Assembly: GCA_913060505.1 (NCBI GenBank)
Contig: CAJXRQ010000004.1
Span: 62,001 to 126,000, forward strand
Length of the DNA: 64,000 bases
Source of the DNA: an uncultured Desulfovibrio sp.
GTDB taxonomy: Bacteria; Desulfobacterota; Desulfovibrionia; Desulfovibrionales; Desulfovibrionaceae
Direction: 5' to 3'
Shown: positions 25,359 through 34,296 of the stretch, piece by piece
Layout: each line of letters starts with the position of its first letter
Position numbering within the stretch: position 1 is the stretch's first letter
Notes under the pieces: model-generated
Seen by the model: only the letters and a program-made list of their open reading frames with translations
Databases searched by the model: none
What the model was told of the DNA's origin: nothing
Program-made: the position numbers and the translations under genes

Positions 25359-26591
25359 ATGTGGACTATTCCTGAAGATCGAAAGTACTTCGTCCATAAG
25401 GCCGTTTTCCCCACCGGGGAACGCTTCCCCGTTATTCTCCATGTCGACTCCCTTCAGCCAGCGGTGTTAGCCACCAGATATATCATAGACGAGCGGCGTG
25501 AGAGTCGGCAGGCATCGACGTTGGAACGAGATGTCAGAGTGCTTTGTTGGTTTTACGAATGGTGCGCTCAGGTGGGCATTGATCTCGAAAAGAGGCTTAA
25601 ATCAGGAGATACCTTAAACTCCGGAGAAATACAGGGGGTTGCACGATGGCTTCGTGCAGGCAGGAACAGGAAGATCGTAGGGACTATTGGCAAAGTAAAT
25701 GACAGCTCCTCTTCTCGAATTCCTCTTCTACAACCCAGAACTTTCAACGATTACCTGTCTTCCATTGAGTCCTTTTTGATTTGGGCTGCCTATGAATTTG
25801 TTCCAAAAGCTAGCTCTGAAGCTGGGCTCAGAAAAAGTCTTCGAGGTGCAAAGCGTCGAATCAAGCGAGCGTTTAGGGCATTTAAGGCTGTTGGGACAGT
25901 AGAACGAGCTAAGCGTTACGGACTTACTGGAGAGGAACTTCGAGAACTTCGGGAGTTGACCCAGCCAGGGGGGAGACGAAATCCATTTCGTGAAGCGATG
26001 CAGAATAGAAATCATTTGATCATTGAGACGATGCTTGCCACCGGGGTGCGTCGTGGGGAGCTTTTGAAGATTCGGTTGGTCGATCTGCCAAGAGGTCCAA
26101 AGCAGACCATTTCAATTCTAAGGCAACCTGATGATTCTGATGACCCTCGTCTCAATGAACCCCGAGTAAAAACCCGTTCTCGGGAAATCCCGATCCCTAA
26201 AACTCTTGCGATCAGCTTGGTTCAATATGTCCAACGGGAAAGGGGAAGGTGTAATCATCCTTACCTCTTTGTGTCCTCAAGAGGTCATCAGCCTTTATCT
26301 CTGGCCGGTTTAAATAATATTTTTTTAATGATTCGGAAAAACTTCAGGGTGAGTGACAGGTCCATTCATCCTCATCTATTAAGACATACCTTCAATGATC
26401 TCTTAATGGAAAAAGCCAAGGCATCAGGCATGACGGATGATATTCGACTCAAGGTCCAGAATTTTCTTAATGGCTGGACTGAAGGGAGTACTCAGAGTGA
26501 AATTTATACCCACAGGTTTGTAGAAGCAGAGGCTATGCAGCTTTTAGGGAGTTACCAGCAGTCCCTCTGGCGGGAGGAACCCCATGGCTAA
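25359..26591 (+). CDS. Tyrosine recombinase 1 of the island (Tn554 TnpA-like)
   Basis: Site-specific recombinase of 410 residues, from ATG 25359 after AGAGGTT. The longer in-frame start at 25263 would run through the inverted repeat and is unlikely. An N-terminal SAM-like core-binding domain precedes the catalytic domain. Visible catalytic residues: Arg in TGVRRGELLKIR (about 229), HLLRH (about 337), Trp in NGWTEGS at the second His/Trp position, and Tyr in IYTHRF (about 381). It appears active. It ends in an 8-base overlap with recombinase 2. Confidence 0.88.
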   Translation: MWTIPEDRKYFVHKAVFPTGERFPVILHVDSLQPAVLATRYIIDERRESRQASTLERDVRVLCWFYEWCAQVGIDLEKRLKSGDTLNSGEIQGVARWLRAGRNRKIVGTIGKVNDSSSSRIPLLQPRTFNDYLSSIESFLIWAAYEFVPKASSEAGLRKSLRGAKRRIKRAFRAFKAVGTVERAKRYGLTGEELRELRELTQPGGRRNPFREAMQNRNHLIIETMLATGVRRGELLKIRLVDLPRGPKQTISILRQPDDSDDPRLNEPRVKTRSREIPIPKTLAISLVQYVQRERGRCNHPYLFVSSRGHQPLSLAGLNNIFLMIRKNFRVSDRSIHPHLLRHTFNDLLMEKAKASGMTDDIRLKVQNFLNGWTEGSTQSEIYTHRFVEAEAMQLLGSYQQSLWREEPHG

Positions 26592-28116
26592 GGCTCTGAA
26601 ATCGACAGCGAGGGAAAATGAAGACCAATTGTTGGCTTTTACATGGGAAAATCCTGGTGTTGTTTATGATAGGTTTGGCCATTCAGTTGATACTAGTGGT
26701 GATGTCTGGGAACTGACTGACCCCTCAAGGGGAAGAATTTGCAATTGGCGAAAATGTCGGTGTGATAAAAATGTAGTAGAATCGTTGAAAGCATACATAG
26801 CAAACAATGTAGAGATGAATTCTTCGCACACTGCAGCAAACGCATTTCATTATCTTGTTGAGGACAAGTATAATGATGCTTTTTTTGATTTCCCCGTAGC
26901 AGAAAAATCGCTGCTTTCTCTTTTGCAAAAATATAGAGGAATTGGGCAAGAGTGGCGATTTCATTGGATTCGAAGATGGTATTTGTGGTGCGCGGATGTT
27001 GGCCTTCCCGGTTTTTCTCAAGATGTTGGTGACAAGCTGATGGCGTACAGGGTTGGGGGGAATGATAAAGGAGTGGCTGTCCTCACGGATGATGATGAGA
27101 TGGGGCCTTTGAACGACGTTGAATTTGATCTTTTAAGGGGCGTTATCGAGAGAGGGAAGGGAAGTCTGGTTGAACGTGTATGTGTGATGTTGTGTATGGA
27201 ACTAGGGGCTAACCCCAAGAGTTTAGTTCTTCTGGAAGAAAGGGATTTTAAAAAGCATAAAGCTGCTGGGGATAAATGTTTTTATATGCTCCAAGTCCCT
27301 AGAATCAAAAAACGTTTATCGAGGCGTTCTGTAAGGAATCGCAAAATATCTAAGAATCTTGGAGTATTGATCGAGAAGTTGGTTCAGATCAATGCGAAGG
27401 TTGAGGGGCATCCGCATGGAGGCAAATCTCCTTTGTTGATGCGTGATAAAAAAAGGAAAAGATTGTGTAAAAGCAGTGGGCTGAAAAGGTTTGAATATCA
27501 CATGGAGACGGTAGACTTTTTACGTATAGTAAGTACCTATGCAGAGGACGCAGGGTTGATTTCGCCACGAACCGGCAATCCTTTGCATCTTTCTCCTCGC
27601 CGACTCCGATATACTTTTGCTACCCGATTGGTCGAACAAGGGGCTCCGCTTGCGGTTGTCGCTGACGCTTTGGATCATACAGATCTCCAACATGTTGGGG
27701 TTTATTACGAGGCTAGGGGAAAGACTGTTGAAGCCTTGGATAAAGCGTTGGAGAACAATCCGCATTACTCTTATGTGATCAATCGGTTCATGGGAACTGT
27801 TGTTGAGCGCGGCAGTTCTTCTTTGCCTATTGTGCCTGGGGATGCGCCGACTTACAGGAGTCTTGGAGGTATTGGCTACTGTGGCGCTACCAAACTTTGC
27901 AATGTTTATCCTCCATTGTCCTGCTACCTTTGCCCAAGTTTTCAGGCTTGGAAAGATGGTCCTCATAGAGAAATGTTGGCTGAACTCAAAACGTATGCGC
28001 GTGAATTTGCCTCGTTATCTGGATACCCTGTTCCAAGAATAAGTAATCAAGTTGATGATGTTATTTTAGCAATCGAGCAACTTTTGCAGCGGCTTCAGGA
28101 GGATGTCCATGCGTAA
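26584..28116 (+). CDS. Tyrosine recombinase 2 of the island, partly degenerate active site
   Basis: The 510-residue integrase-family protein starts at ATG 26584 after GGAGG. The C-terminal catalytic fold is clear around LSPRRLRYTFATRLVEQGAP and DHTDLQHVGVYYEARG, with His and Tyr. By eye, the first catalytic Arg region reads GANPKSLVLLEERD without the usual Arg, and the HxxR box reads RRLRY. A Cys-rich tail, CGATKLCNVYPPLSCYLC, looks zinc-binding. It may work as a structural partner rather than a cleaving subunit. It overlaps the next gene by ATGCGTAA, the same length as its own overlap with gene 1. Confidence 0.82.
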   Translation: MAKALKSTARENEDQLLAFTWENPGVVYDRFGHSVDTSGDVWELTDPSRGRICNWRKCRCDKNVVESLKAYIANNVEMNSSHTAANAFHYLVEDKYNDAFFDFPVAEKSLLSLLQKYRGIGQEWRFHWIRRWYLWCADVGLPGFSQDVGDKLMAYRVGGNDKGVAVLTDDDEMGPLNDVEFDLLRGVIERGKGSLVERVCVMLCMELGANPKSLVLLEERDFKKHKAAGDKCFYMLQVPRIKKRLSRRSVRNRKISKNLGVLIEKLVQINAKVEGHPHGGKSPLLMRDKKRKRLCKSSGLKRFEYHMETVDFLRIVSTYAEDAGLISPRTGNPLHLSPRRLRYTFATRLVEQGAPLAVVADALDHTDLQHVGVYYEARGKTVEALDKALENNPHYSYVINRFMGTVVERGSSSLPIVPGDAPTYRSLGGIGYCGATKLCNVYPPLSCYLCPSFQAWKDGPHREMLAELKTYAREFASLSGYPVPRISNQVDDVILAIEQLLQRLQEDVHA

Positions 28117-30091
28117 TGATGGGAGGAGTCCTTCTGGGGTTGCTTTGGACAAGATGGTGGCCATAGCAAAGGCGTTGCCCATTTATCCCGGTGTTGAGTG
28201 GGATGAGCCGGTTTGGGATGTTACTCCCTTTCAAGAAGGCAAATCTCATAAGAAAAAATCTTCTTATCTCAAGTTTTTTCGTCGAACGGGGAAGAAGGTG
28301 TCAAAGGGGAGCGAGATACCTCTTGGAGAGTCGTTCTCGGAGTTTTGCAAAAGCACTGTTTGCGTGAAGAGGATGGAGCGAAATATCTCCTTTGATCCTC
28401 TTCAGAGGTTACTTGATGCTGCGAGGGTCTTGTTTGAGGTTATGCTTGAAGCTGGAATCGAGAATGATCTTGGCAAACTGCGGAAAAGGTATTTTTCTAT
28501 CGCAGAAGAATATATTGTTAAAAATTATTCTTCTGCTACAGCATATCGAATTGCTAATGCGTTGCAAGAGGTCTCTTCTTTTGTAGATAGGTTTAATATT
28601 TCGGAATCAAAAATTGGCTACAAGTCCACGGTAAAAAGGCCAAGGGATAGGGATGCGCGGACTCCAGATGGGCAGCAGGCAGGGATGGAAAAAATGCCAT
28701 CTGCCGAAGTTTTTGAGGCGCTAGCTGAAGTTTCATGCGCTCCAATAGATATTAATGAGTTGATTAGAATTCGAATTGTGGATTTGATGGTGGTTGGAGG
28801 CTTTCGAATCGGTGAAATCCTTTCACTTCCCAAGACTTGTTGGGTTGAAAAGAAACAATATTCTGATGACGGTGCTGTGCTTTTTGATGAAAATACCGGT
28901 GAGCATTTGTTAAGTTGTGGAATAAGATATTGGCCTGAGAAGGGGGGGGAGCCTTCCATCAAGTGGGTGCCAAGTCACACGGTTCCGTTGGCAAAAAGGG
29001 CTATTGAGGATTTACAAGTTCATTGCAAAAAGGCCCGAAAGAGGGCCTTGGTGCTTGAGGCCAATCCGGATCGGATCCCGCTTGTTAATGCCAGCGAAGG
29101 GAGAAGGTTTTTTACTGCCAAACAGATTGGTAAGGTAGTTGAAAGACACAACGGGGCGGATTTCGTCAGACAGCTTGGTATTAAGACTGCACAGCCTTCG
29201 ACGAAATCTGGTGAGCCTGCTTTGTATCGGATGTCGGATGTTGAGAAGGCTTTAATTAGGCGTCGTGGAGATTTGGAGATTAGGCGTAAGGCTGGCGGAA
29301 AGGTTCAGAAGTTATCCGACTCACTATGTGTTTGTTTTTATAATCAGTTTAAACCTACGGGTGCCTTTCGGTTTATTTCGGAGTTGATTAATGAACAGCA
29401 TATTTCAGATTTTCTTGGAGGAAAGAAGGGGCGTTCCTCTGTCTTTTCTAGGCATGGCTTTAAAGATCGTCATGGGAAATTCTTGCAGGTTAATACTCAT
29501 GCCTTCAGGCATTGGCTGAATACCCTAGCAGATCATGGGGGGCTCAATGAACTACAACTTGCACGTTGGATGGGCAGAAGGGATGTTCGTCAGAATGAAG
29601 CTTACAAGCATGCAACCGTTGCTCAACGTGTTGAATGGGCAAAGCAAATGATTATTGATGGTGAGTTGACTGGGCCTATCACGGACACTTATCACGGCTT
29701 AGATCCCGTAGATAGAGACTCTTTTTTAGAGGCGCAGGTTAGTACGGTGCATTTTACGCAGTTCGGGGTGTGCGTTCAGGATTATTCAATTGAGCCCTGT
29801 GAGTTTCATCTTCAATGTTTGCGGGGGTGCCTCCACTATTTGAGGACCAAGGGGAATGTCCGTGAACAGGACAATCTGACGAAGCTTAAAAAAGTTCTTG
29901 AATCGCAGATTGATCGATATCGCGATGCCAACGGCAAGTTAACTGCTAAGAGCGATCCCTTTTTGAAACATTCCCTTAGACAAATGGAAGGGGTGCAGGT
30001 GGCGTTGTCTGTCGATGATCGGGATGGGGTTTCTACGGGGGAGCTAACACGTGTATTTAGGAAAAATAGTTCTGCAGACGGAGATATATAA
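28109..30091 (+). CDS. Tyrosine recombinase 3 of the island (Tn554 TnpB-like, large)
   Basis: The 660 residues start at ATG 28109, 6 bases after AGGAGG; an ATG 6 bases earlier abuts that site. Catalytic parts are the Arg in GGFRIGEILSLP, HAFRHWLNT, and Tyr in RQNEAYKHA within WMGRRDVRQNEAYKH. The C-terminus has a Cys/His cluster (CVQDYSIEPCEFHLQC, CLHYL). Large proteins of this type are the second recombinase in Tn554-like modules. It ends in a TAATG overlap with the small fourth gene. Confidence 0.85.
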   Translation: MRNDGRSPSGVALDKMVAIAKALPIYPGVEWDEPVWDVTPFQEGKSHKKKSSYLKFFRRTGKKVSKGSEIPLGESFSEFCKSTVCVKRMERNISFDPLQRLLDAARVLFEVMLEAGIENDLGKLRKRYFSIAEEYIVKNYSSATAYRIANALQEVSSFVDRFNISESKIGYKSTVKRPRDRDARTPDGQQAGMEKMPSAEVFEALAEVSCAPIDINELIRIRIVDLMVVGGFRIGEILSLPKTCWVEKKQYSDDGAVLFDENTGEHLLSCGIRYWPEKGGEPSIKWVPSHTVPLAKRAIEDLQVHCKKARKRALVLEANPDRIPLVNASEGRRFFTAKQIGKVVERHNGADFVRQLGIKTAQPSTKSGEPALYRMSDVEKALIRRRGDLEIRRKAGGKVQKLSDSLCVCFYNQFKPTGAFRFISELINEQHISDFLGGKKGRSSVFSRHGFKDRHGKFLQVNTHAFRHWLNTLADHGGLNELQLARWMGRRDVRQNEAYKHATVAQRVEWAKQMIIDGELTGPITDTYHGLDPVDRDSFLEAQVSTVHFTQFGVCVQDYSIEPCEFHLQCLRGCLHYLRTKGNVREQDNLTKLKKVLESQIDRYRDANGKLTAKSDPFLKHSLRQMEGVQVALSVDDRDGVSTGELTRVFRKNSSADGDI

Positions 30092-30513
30092 TGCGAAAGA
30101 AGAAACAGTTGAGAGGAGGAAAATTGATACTGGCTGTGAAGGCTGAGTTGGGTAGAATGTCCAGCCTTTCTCCCGGTGAATGCCCCATTAATATTTCTTC
30201 GCTAGCTCGGCGACTTGGTGTTTCCAGACAGACATTATATTCGAATGGGGTGGCAGATTTTATTTCAGAATTTTCAGAATTGCAGAAGAGTAATTTTGAT
30301 AAAGACGTTGAGTCTGCTGTCAGACGTGCATCCTATGAGGAGAGGATAGGTTTGCTGGAATTTGAAAATAAAAAGTTGAGAGAGAGGCTTGATAACTATG
30401 TAGAACGGTGGGTGGCTGTGGAGTACAATGCAAGAATGTTGGGTGTTGATCCGGACGAATTGTTTAAATCAATCGCAAAGCCATCACGGAAGATCGCCCG
30501 GGGACGTCGATGA
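30091..30513 (+). CDS. Small HTH/coiled-coil partner of the recombinases (TnpC-like)
   Basis: The 140 residues have a basic N-terminus, a helix-turn-helix-like segment (SSLARRLGVSRQTLYSN, about residues 37-53) and a coiled coil (ERIGLLEFENKKLRERLDNY). Its length and position as the last gene of the recombinase operon match TnpC of Tn554, which influences target orientation and frequency. The start codon overlaps the recombinase 3 stop. The match is by architecture, not sequence search. Confidence 0.7.
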   Translation: MRKKKQLRGGKLILAVKAELGRMSSLSPGECPINISSLARRLGVSRQTLYSNGVADFISEFSELQKSNFDKDVESAVRRASYEERIGLLEFENKKLRERLDNYVERWVAVEYNARMLGVDPDELFKSIAKPSRKIARGRR

Positions 30514-30593
30514 TAATAAAGCAGATTAAACCTTATGCTATTTGAGCCAGCAAAAGAATATACTGTAATCCTCTAATTCCCCTTAATGAATTC

Positions 30594-30624
30594 TTGACAC
30601 TAACCACTTGCTGAGTTTTAGCTT
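30594..30624 (+). promoter_or_regulatory. Weak candidate promoter before hsdM
   Basis: TTGACA at 30594-30599 is a perfect -35. The best -10 is TAGCTT at 30619-30624, with a long 19-base spacer. An imperfect small dyad (AGACTTTTATAGTCT) follows at about 30653. The 190-base gap separates the recombinase operon from the restriction genes and is the natural promoter site. Confidence 0.3.
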
Positions 30625-30702
30625 ACGGACGAATTTAACCCACAGTGCATCCAGACTTTTATAGTCTGAGATTTTTCAACACCAACAGGTATTAAGACTC
30701 AA

Positions 30703-33099
30703 ATGGCTCTCAAAAAATCCGAACTCTATTCATCCCTCTGGCAGTCCTGTGACGAGCTTCGCGGAGGCATGGATGCCAGCCAATACAAGGACTATGTCCT
30801 CGTCCTTTTGTTCATCAAATATGTCAGCGACAAGTATGCGGGGGTTCCCTTTGCCTCCATCACCATTCCGGAAGGTGCGAGCTTCAAGGATATGGTGGCG
30901 CTCAAGGGGAAACCGGACATCGGCGATCAGATTAACAAGAAGATCCTCGCGCCCTTGGCCAATGCTAATAAGCTGGCGGACTTCCCGGACTTCAATGACA
31001 CGAACAAGCTTGGCAGTGGCAAGGAGATGGTCCAGCGACTGACCAACCTCATTGCCATATTCGAGAACCCGGCTTTGGACTTCTCCAAGAACCGGGCGGA
31101 AGGGGATGACATCCTGGGTGATGCTTACGAGTATCTCATGCGGCATTTCGCCACGCAGAGCGGCAAGAGCAAGGGGCAGTTCTATACGCCTGCCGAAGTC
31201 AGCCGTCTCATTGCGCAGATCGTGGGTATCCATGCGGCTGAAACCACCCCGAAGACGACCGTCTATGACCCGGCCTGTGGATCAGGCTCTTTGCTCCTCA
31301 AAGTGGCGGATGAAGCCGCGACCAAGGTGACACTCTACGGGCAGGAGAAGGACGCGACCACTCGCGCTCTGGCGCACATGAACATGATTCTGCACGATTG
31401 CCCCGAGGCGACCGTCATGCAGGGCAACACCTTGTCCAACCCCAAGTTTTTTGATGGCGCGGTGCTCAAGACCTTCGACTACGTGGTAGCCAATCCGCCT
31501 TTCTCGGACAAGCGCTGGAGCAACGGAGTGGATACGGAGAAGGATCCGCATGAGCGCTTCAAATTCGGCACACCACCCGCGAAACAAGGGGATTATGCGT
31601 ATCTCCTGCACATAATCCGGTCCCTCAAGCCCACGGGCCAGGGAGCGTGTATTTTGCCGCATGGAGTGTTGTTTCGTGGTAATGCCGAGGCCGGGATTCG
31701 CAAGAACCTGATTCGCCGGGGCTACATCAAGGGTATCATCGGCCTGCCTGCCAACCTTTTCTACGGCACCGGCATTCCGGCCTGTATTGTGGTTCTCGAC
31801 AAGCAGGGAGCTGCGGCCCGGAAAGGGATATTCATGATCGACGCCAGTGGTGGGTTCATGAAGGACGGTCCCAAGAACCGGCTGCGGTCGCGGGATGTGC
31901 ATAGGGTCGTGGATGTCTTTACCCGTGAAGTGGAGGTCGAGAAGTTCTCTCGCATGGTGAGTTTCGAGGATATCGAGAAGAACGACTTCAACCTCAATCT
32001 GCCCCGGTACATTGACAGCCAGGAGCCAGAAGACAGGCAGGACATCGAAGCCCACCTGCGCGGTGGCATCCCGCAGGACGACGTTGATGCCTTGTCCCGG
32101 TACTGGGAGGTCTGCCCCGGCCTGAAGGGAGCGTTGTTCAGGGACAACCGTCCCAAGTATTTCGACCTTGCCGTGGACAAGGCGGCGATCAAGCCTTTCA
32201 TTTTCGAACATCCGGAATTCGCGGCTTTTGTGGCCGGGATGAACGCTCACTTCGGCGTATGGCGCGATGAAAGCATCGTGAAGCTCAAGGCCCTGGGGCC
32301 GGGCGTGTTGCCCAAGCCCTTTATCAAGGAGTTTTCGGGCGGGTTGCTGGCCCATTACAAGGACAGGCCGCTGGTCGATCAGTATGCGGTGTATCAGCAC
32401 CTCATGGATTACTGGTCCGAAACCATGCAGGACGACTGCTATCTCATCGCGGTGGACGGCTGGAAGGCCAAGGCTGAGCGTATCATAGAGATCGACAAGA
32501 AGGGCAAGGAAAAGGACAAAGGCTGGGCCTGCGACCTGATCCCCAAGGAGTATGTCGTTGCTCGTTTCTTTGCCAAGGAGCAGGCCGAGCTGGACCGCAT
32601 TGCCGCTAAGCTGGAAACCGTCAAGGCCGGGATGAGCGAGCTGGAGGAAGAGCACGGCGGCGAGGACAGCGCGTTTTCCGAGCTGGACAAGGTCAACAAG
32701 GGCAATGTCATGGCGCGGTTCAAGGAGATCAAGGGTGACAAGGAAGCGGCAGACGAGGCCAGGGTGCTGAAGACCTGGCTGGAGCTGAGCAAGCAGGAAG
32801 CCGCCTTGAAGAAACAGCACAAGGAAGCCGATCGGGCGCTCGATGACATGGCCTATGCCAAGTATCCCAAGTTGTCAGAGGGCGAAATCAAGACCTTGGT
32901 GGTGGAAGACAAATGGTTGTCGACCCTGGACAGCGCCATCCATGGCGAGATGGACCGTGTGAGCCAGCAATTGACGCAACGAGTGAAGGAACTGGCCGAG
33001 CGATACGAAACATCCATGCCGGTGTTGGCTGATCGGGTGAAGGACATGGATGCCAAGGTTAATCAGCATCTGAAAAGGATGGGGTTCGCATGGCAGTAA
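30703..33099 (+). CDS. hsdM: Type I restriction-modification system, methyltransferase subunit
   Basis: N6-adenine methyltransferase of 798 residues. An N-terminal helical domain (LYSSLWQSCDELRGGMDAS) is followed by the SAM site DPACGSGSLLLK (about residue 189) and catalytic NPPF (about 263). It is longer than the usual 500-residue HsdM. The last 200 residues are charged and predicted helical (LDRIAAKLETVKAGMSELEE), probably for assembly with HsdS. It overlaps hsdS by 10 bases. Base composition is GC-rich, unlike the recombinase genes before it. Confidence 0.94.
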   Translation: MALKKSELYSSLWQSCDELRGGMDASQYKDYVLVLLFIKYVSDKYAGVPFASITIPEGASFKDMVALKGKPDIGDQINKKILAPLANANKLADFPDFNDTNKLGSGKEMVQRLTNLIAIFENPALDFSKNRAEGDDILGDAYEYLMRHFATQSGKSKGQFYTPAEVSRLIAQIVGIHAAETTPKTTVYDPACGSGSLLLKVADEAATKVTLYGQEKDATTRALAHMNMILHDCPEATVMQGNTLSNPKFFDGAVLKTFDYVVANPPFSDKRWSNGVDTEKDPHERFKFGTPPAKQGDYAYLLHIIRSLKPTGQGACILPHGVLFRGNAEAGIRKNLIRRGYIKGIIGLPANLFYGTGIPACIVVLDKQGAAARKGIFMIDASGGFMKDGPKNRLRSRDVHRVVDVFTREVEVEKFSRMVSFEDIEKNDFNLNLPRYIDSQEPEDRQDIEAHLRGGIPQDDVDALSRYWEVCPGLKGALFRDNRPKYFDLAVDKAAIKPFIFEHPEFAAFVAGMNAHFGVWRDESIVKLKALGPGVLPKPFIKEFSGGLLAHYKDRPLVDQYAVYQHLMDYWSETMQDDCYLIAVDGWKAKAERIIEIDKKGKEKDKGWACDLIPKEYVVARFFAKEQAELDRIAAKLETVKAGMSELEEEHGGEDSAFSELDKVNKGNVMARFKEIKGDKEAADEARVLKTWLELSKQEAALKKQHKEADRALDDMAYAKYPKLSEGEIKTLVVEDKWLSTLDSAIHGEMDRVSQQLTQRVKELAERYETSMPVLADRVKDMDAKVNQHLKRMGFAWQ

Positions 33100-34289
33100 G
33101 GGCAAGGTTTAAACAGACTGAGGTTGGTGAAATCCCTGAAGACTGGAGTGTCGATTCTGTTGGCCAAACTTTTAATATTCGGAATAATCTTCGTTTGCCG
33201 ATAAGTAGAGCTGTGCGTGAAAAAATAGCTGGTCCGTATCCTTATTACGGCCCTACGGGCATTCAAGGGTACATCAATGAATACAGAGTTGAGGGAGAAC
33301 ATGCCCTAATCGGTGAGGATGGAGATCACTTTTTGAAATTCAGTCAACAGCGAATGACTTTGTTAGTTCGTGGGCGGTTCAACGTAAATAACCATGCCCA
33401 TATAGTGCAGGGAACTACGAATCTTACAGCTTGGTTTTATTATTATTTCTCCCATCGCGATTTATCCCAGTTTCTGACAAGACAAGGTGCAGGGCGTTAC
33501 AAGCTTACAAAGCAAGCCTTAAAAGATATTCCTTGTGCTCTTCCTCCCACCAAAGCCGAACAGGAAGCCATCGCCGAGGCGCTCTCCGATGCGGATGGGC
33601 TCATCGAATCCCTGGAGCAGCTCATCGCCAAGAAACGCCAGATCAAGCAAGGCGCGATGCAGGAATTGCTGACGGGCAAGAGGCGCTTGCCGGGGTTTGA
33701 GGGGAAGTGGGAGGAGAAAAGAATCGGCTCTTTAGCGCAGGTTCAACGAGGAGCATCACCGCGCCCAATTGATAGCCCTATCTGGTTTGATGATAACTCT
33801 GAAATTGGTTGGGTTCGTATATCTGACGTTACCAAGTCTAATATTTTCTTACGGGCTACAACACAACGCCTTTCAGACTTGGGCATCCGGCATAGTCGTC
33901 CTGTTGGGCGGGATAGCTTAATAATGAGCATATGCGCCACAGTAGGTAGACCGATGATTACCAAAATCAATGTCTGTATTCATGATGGATTTGTGGTCTT
34001 TGATGATCTCAAAGTCGATCAAATGTATCTTTATTACTCCTTGGCATTTATTGAAAATGATTGGTCAAAACATGGACAAACAGGTTCTCAAATGAACCTT
34101 AATACCAATCTTATCAATAGCACTAGAATAAAGGCGCCAAAGGATACAGGAGAACAAACCGCCATAGCCACAATCCTCTCGGACATGGACACCGAAATCA
34201 CCGAACTGGAAACCAAGCTGACCAAGGCCCGGAAGGTTAAGCAAGGCATGATGCAGGAACTGCTGACCGGACGAATTAGACTCGTATGA
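33090..34289 (+). CDS. hsdS: Type I restriction-modification system, specificity subunit
   Basis: The 399 residues have two target-recognition domains (about 1-150 and 215-350), each followed by a conserved helical spacer. The spacers end QIKQGAMQELLTGKRRLPGF and KVKQGMMQELLTGRIRLV. The recognition domains are AT-rich and the spacers GC-rich, a mosaic typical of domain exchange. It decides the sequence methylated and restricted. The recognition site cannot be read from sequence. Confidence 0.93.
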   Translation: MAVRARFKQTEVGEIPEDWSVDSVGQTFNIRNNLRLPISRAVREKIAGPYPYYGPTGIQGYINEYRVEGEHALIGEDGDHFLKFSQQRMTLLVRGRFNVNNHAHIVQGTTNLTAWFYYYFSHRDLSQFLTRQGAGRYKLTKQALKDIPCALPPTKAEQEAIAEALSDADGLIESLEQLIAKKRQIKQGAMQELLTGKRRLPGFEGKWEEKRIGSLAQVQRGASPRPIDSPIWFDDNSEIGWVRISDVTKSNIFLRATTQRLSDLGIRHSRPVGRDSLIMSICATVGRPMITKINVCIHDGFVVFDDLKVDQMYLYYSLAFIENDWSKHGQTGSQMNLNTNLINSTRIKAPKDTGEQTAIATILSDMDTEITELETKLTKARKVKQGMMQELLTGRIRLV

Positions 34290-34296
34290 GGTTGTC

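Noticed and set aside
31282-32820. A 512-codon open frame on the minus strand
   Set aside because: It lies wholly antisense to hsdM, whose domains are clear. Long antisense frames are expected in GC-rich coding DNA, and its product has no family features.
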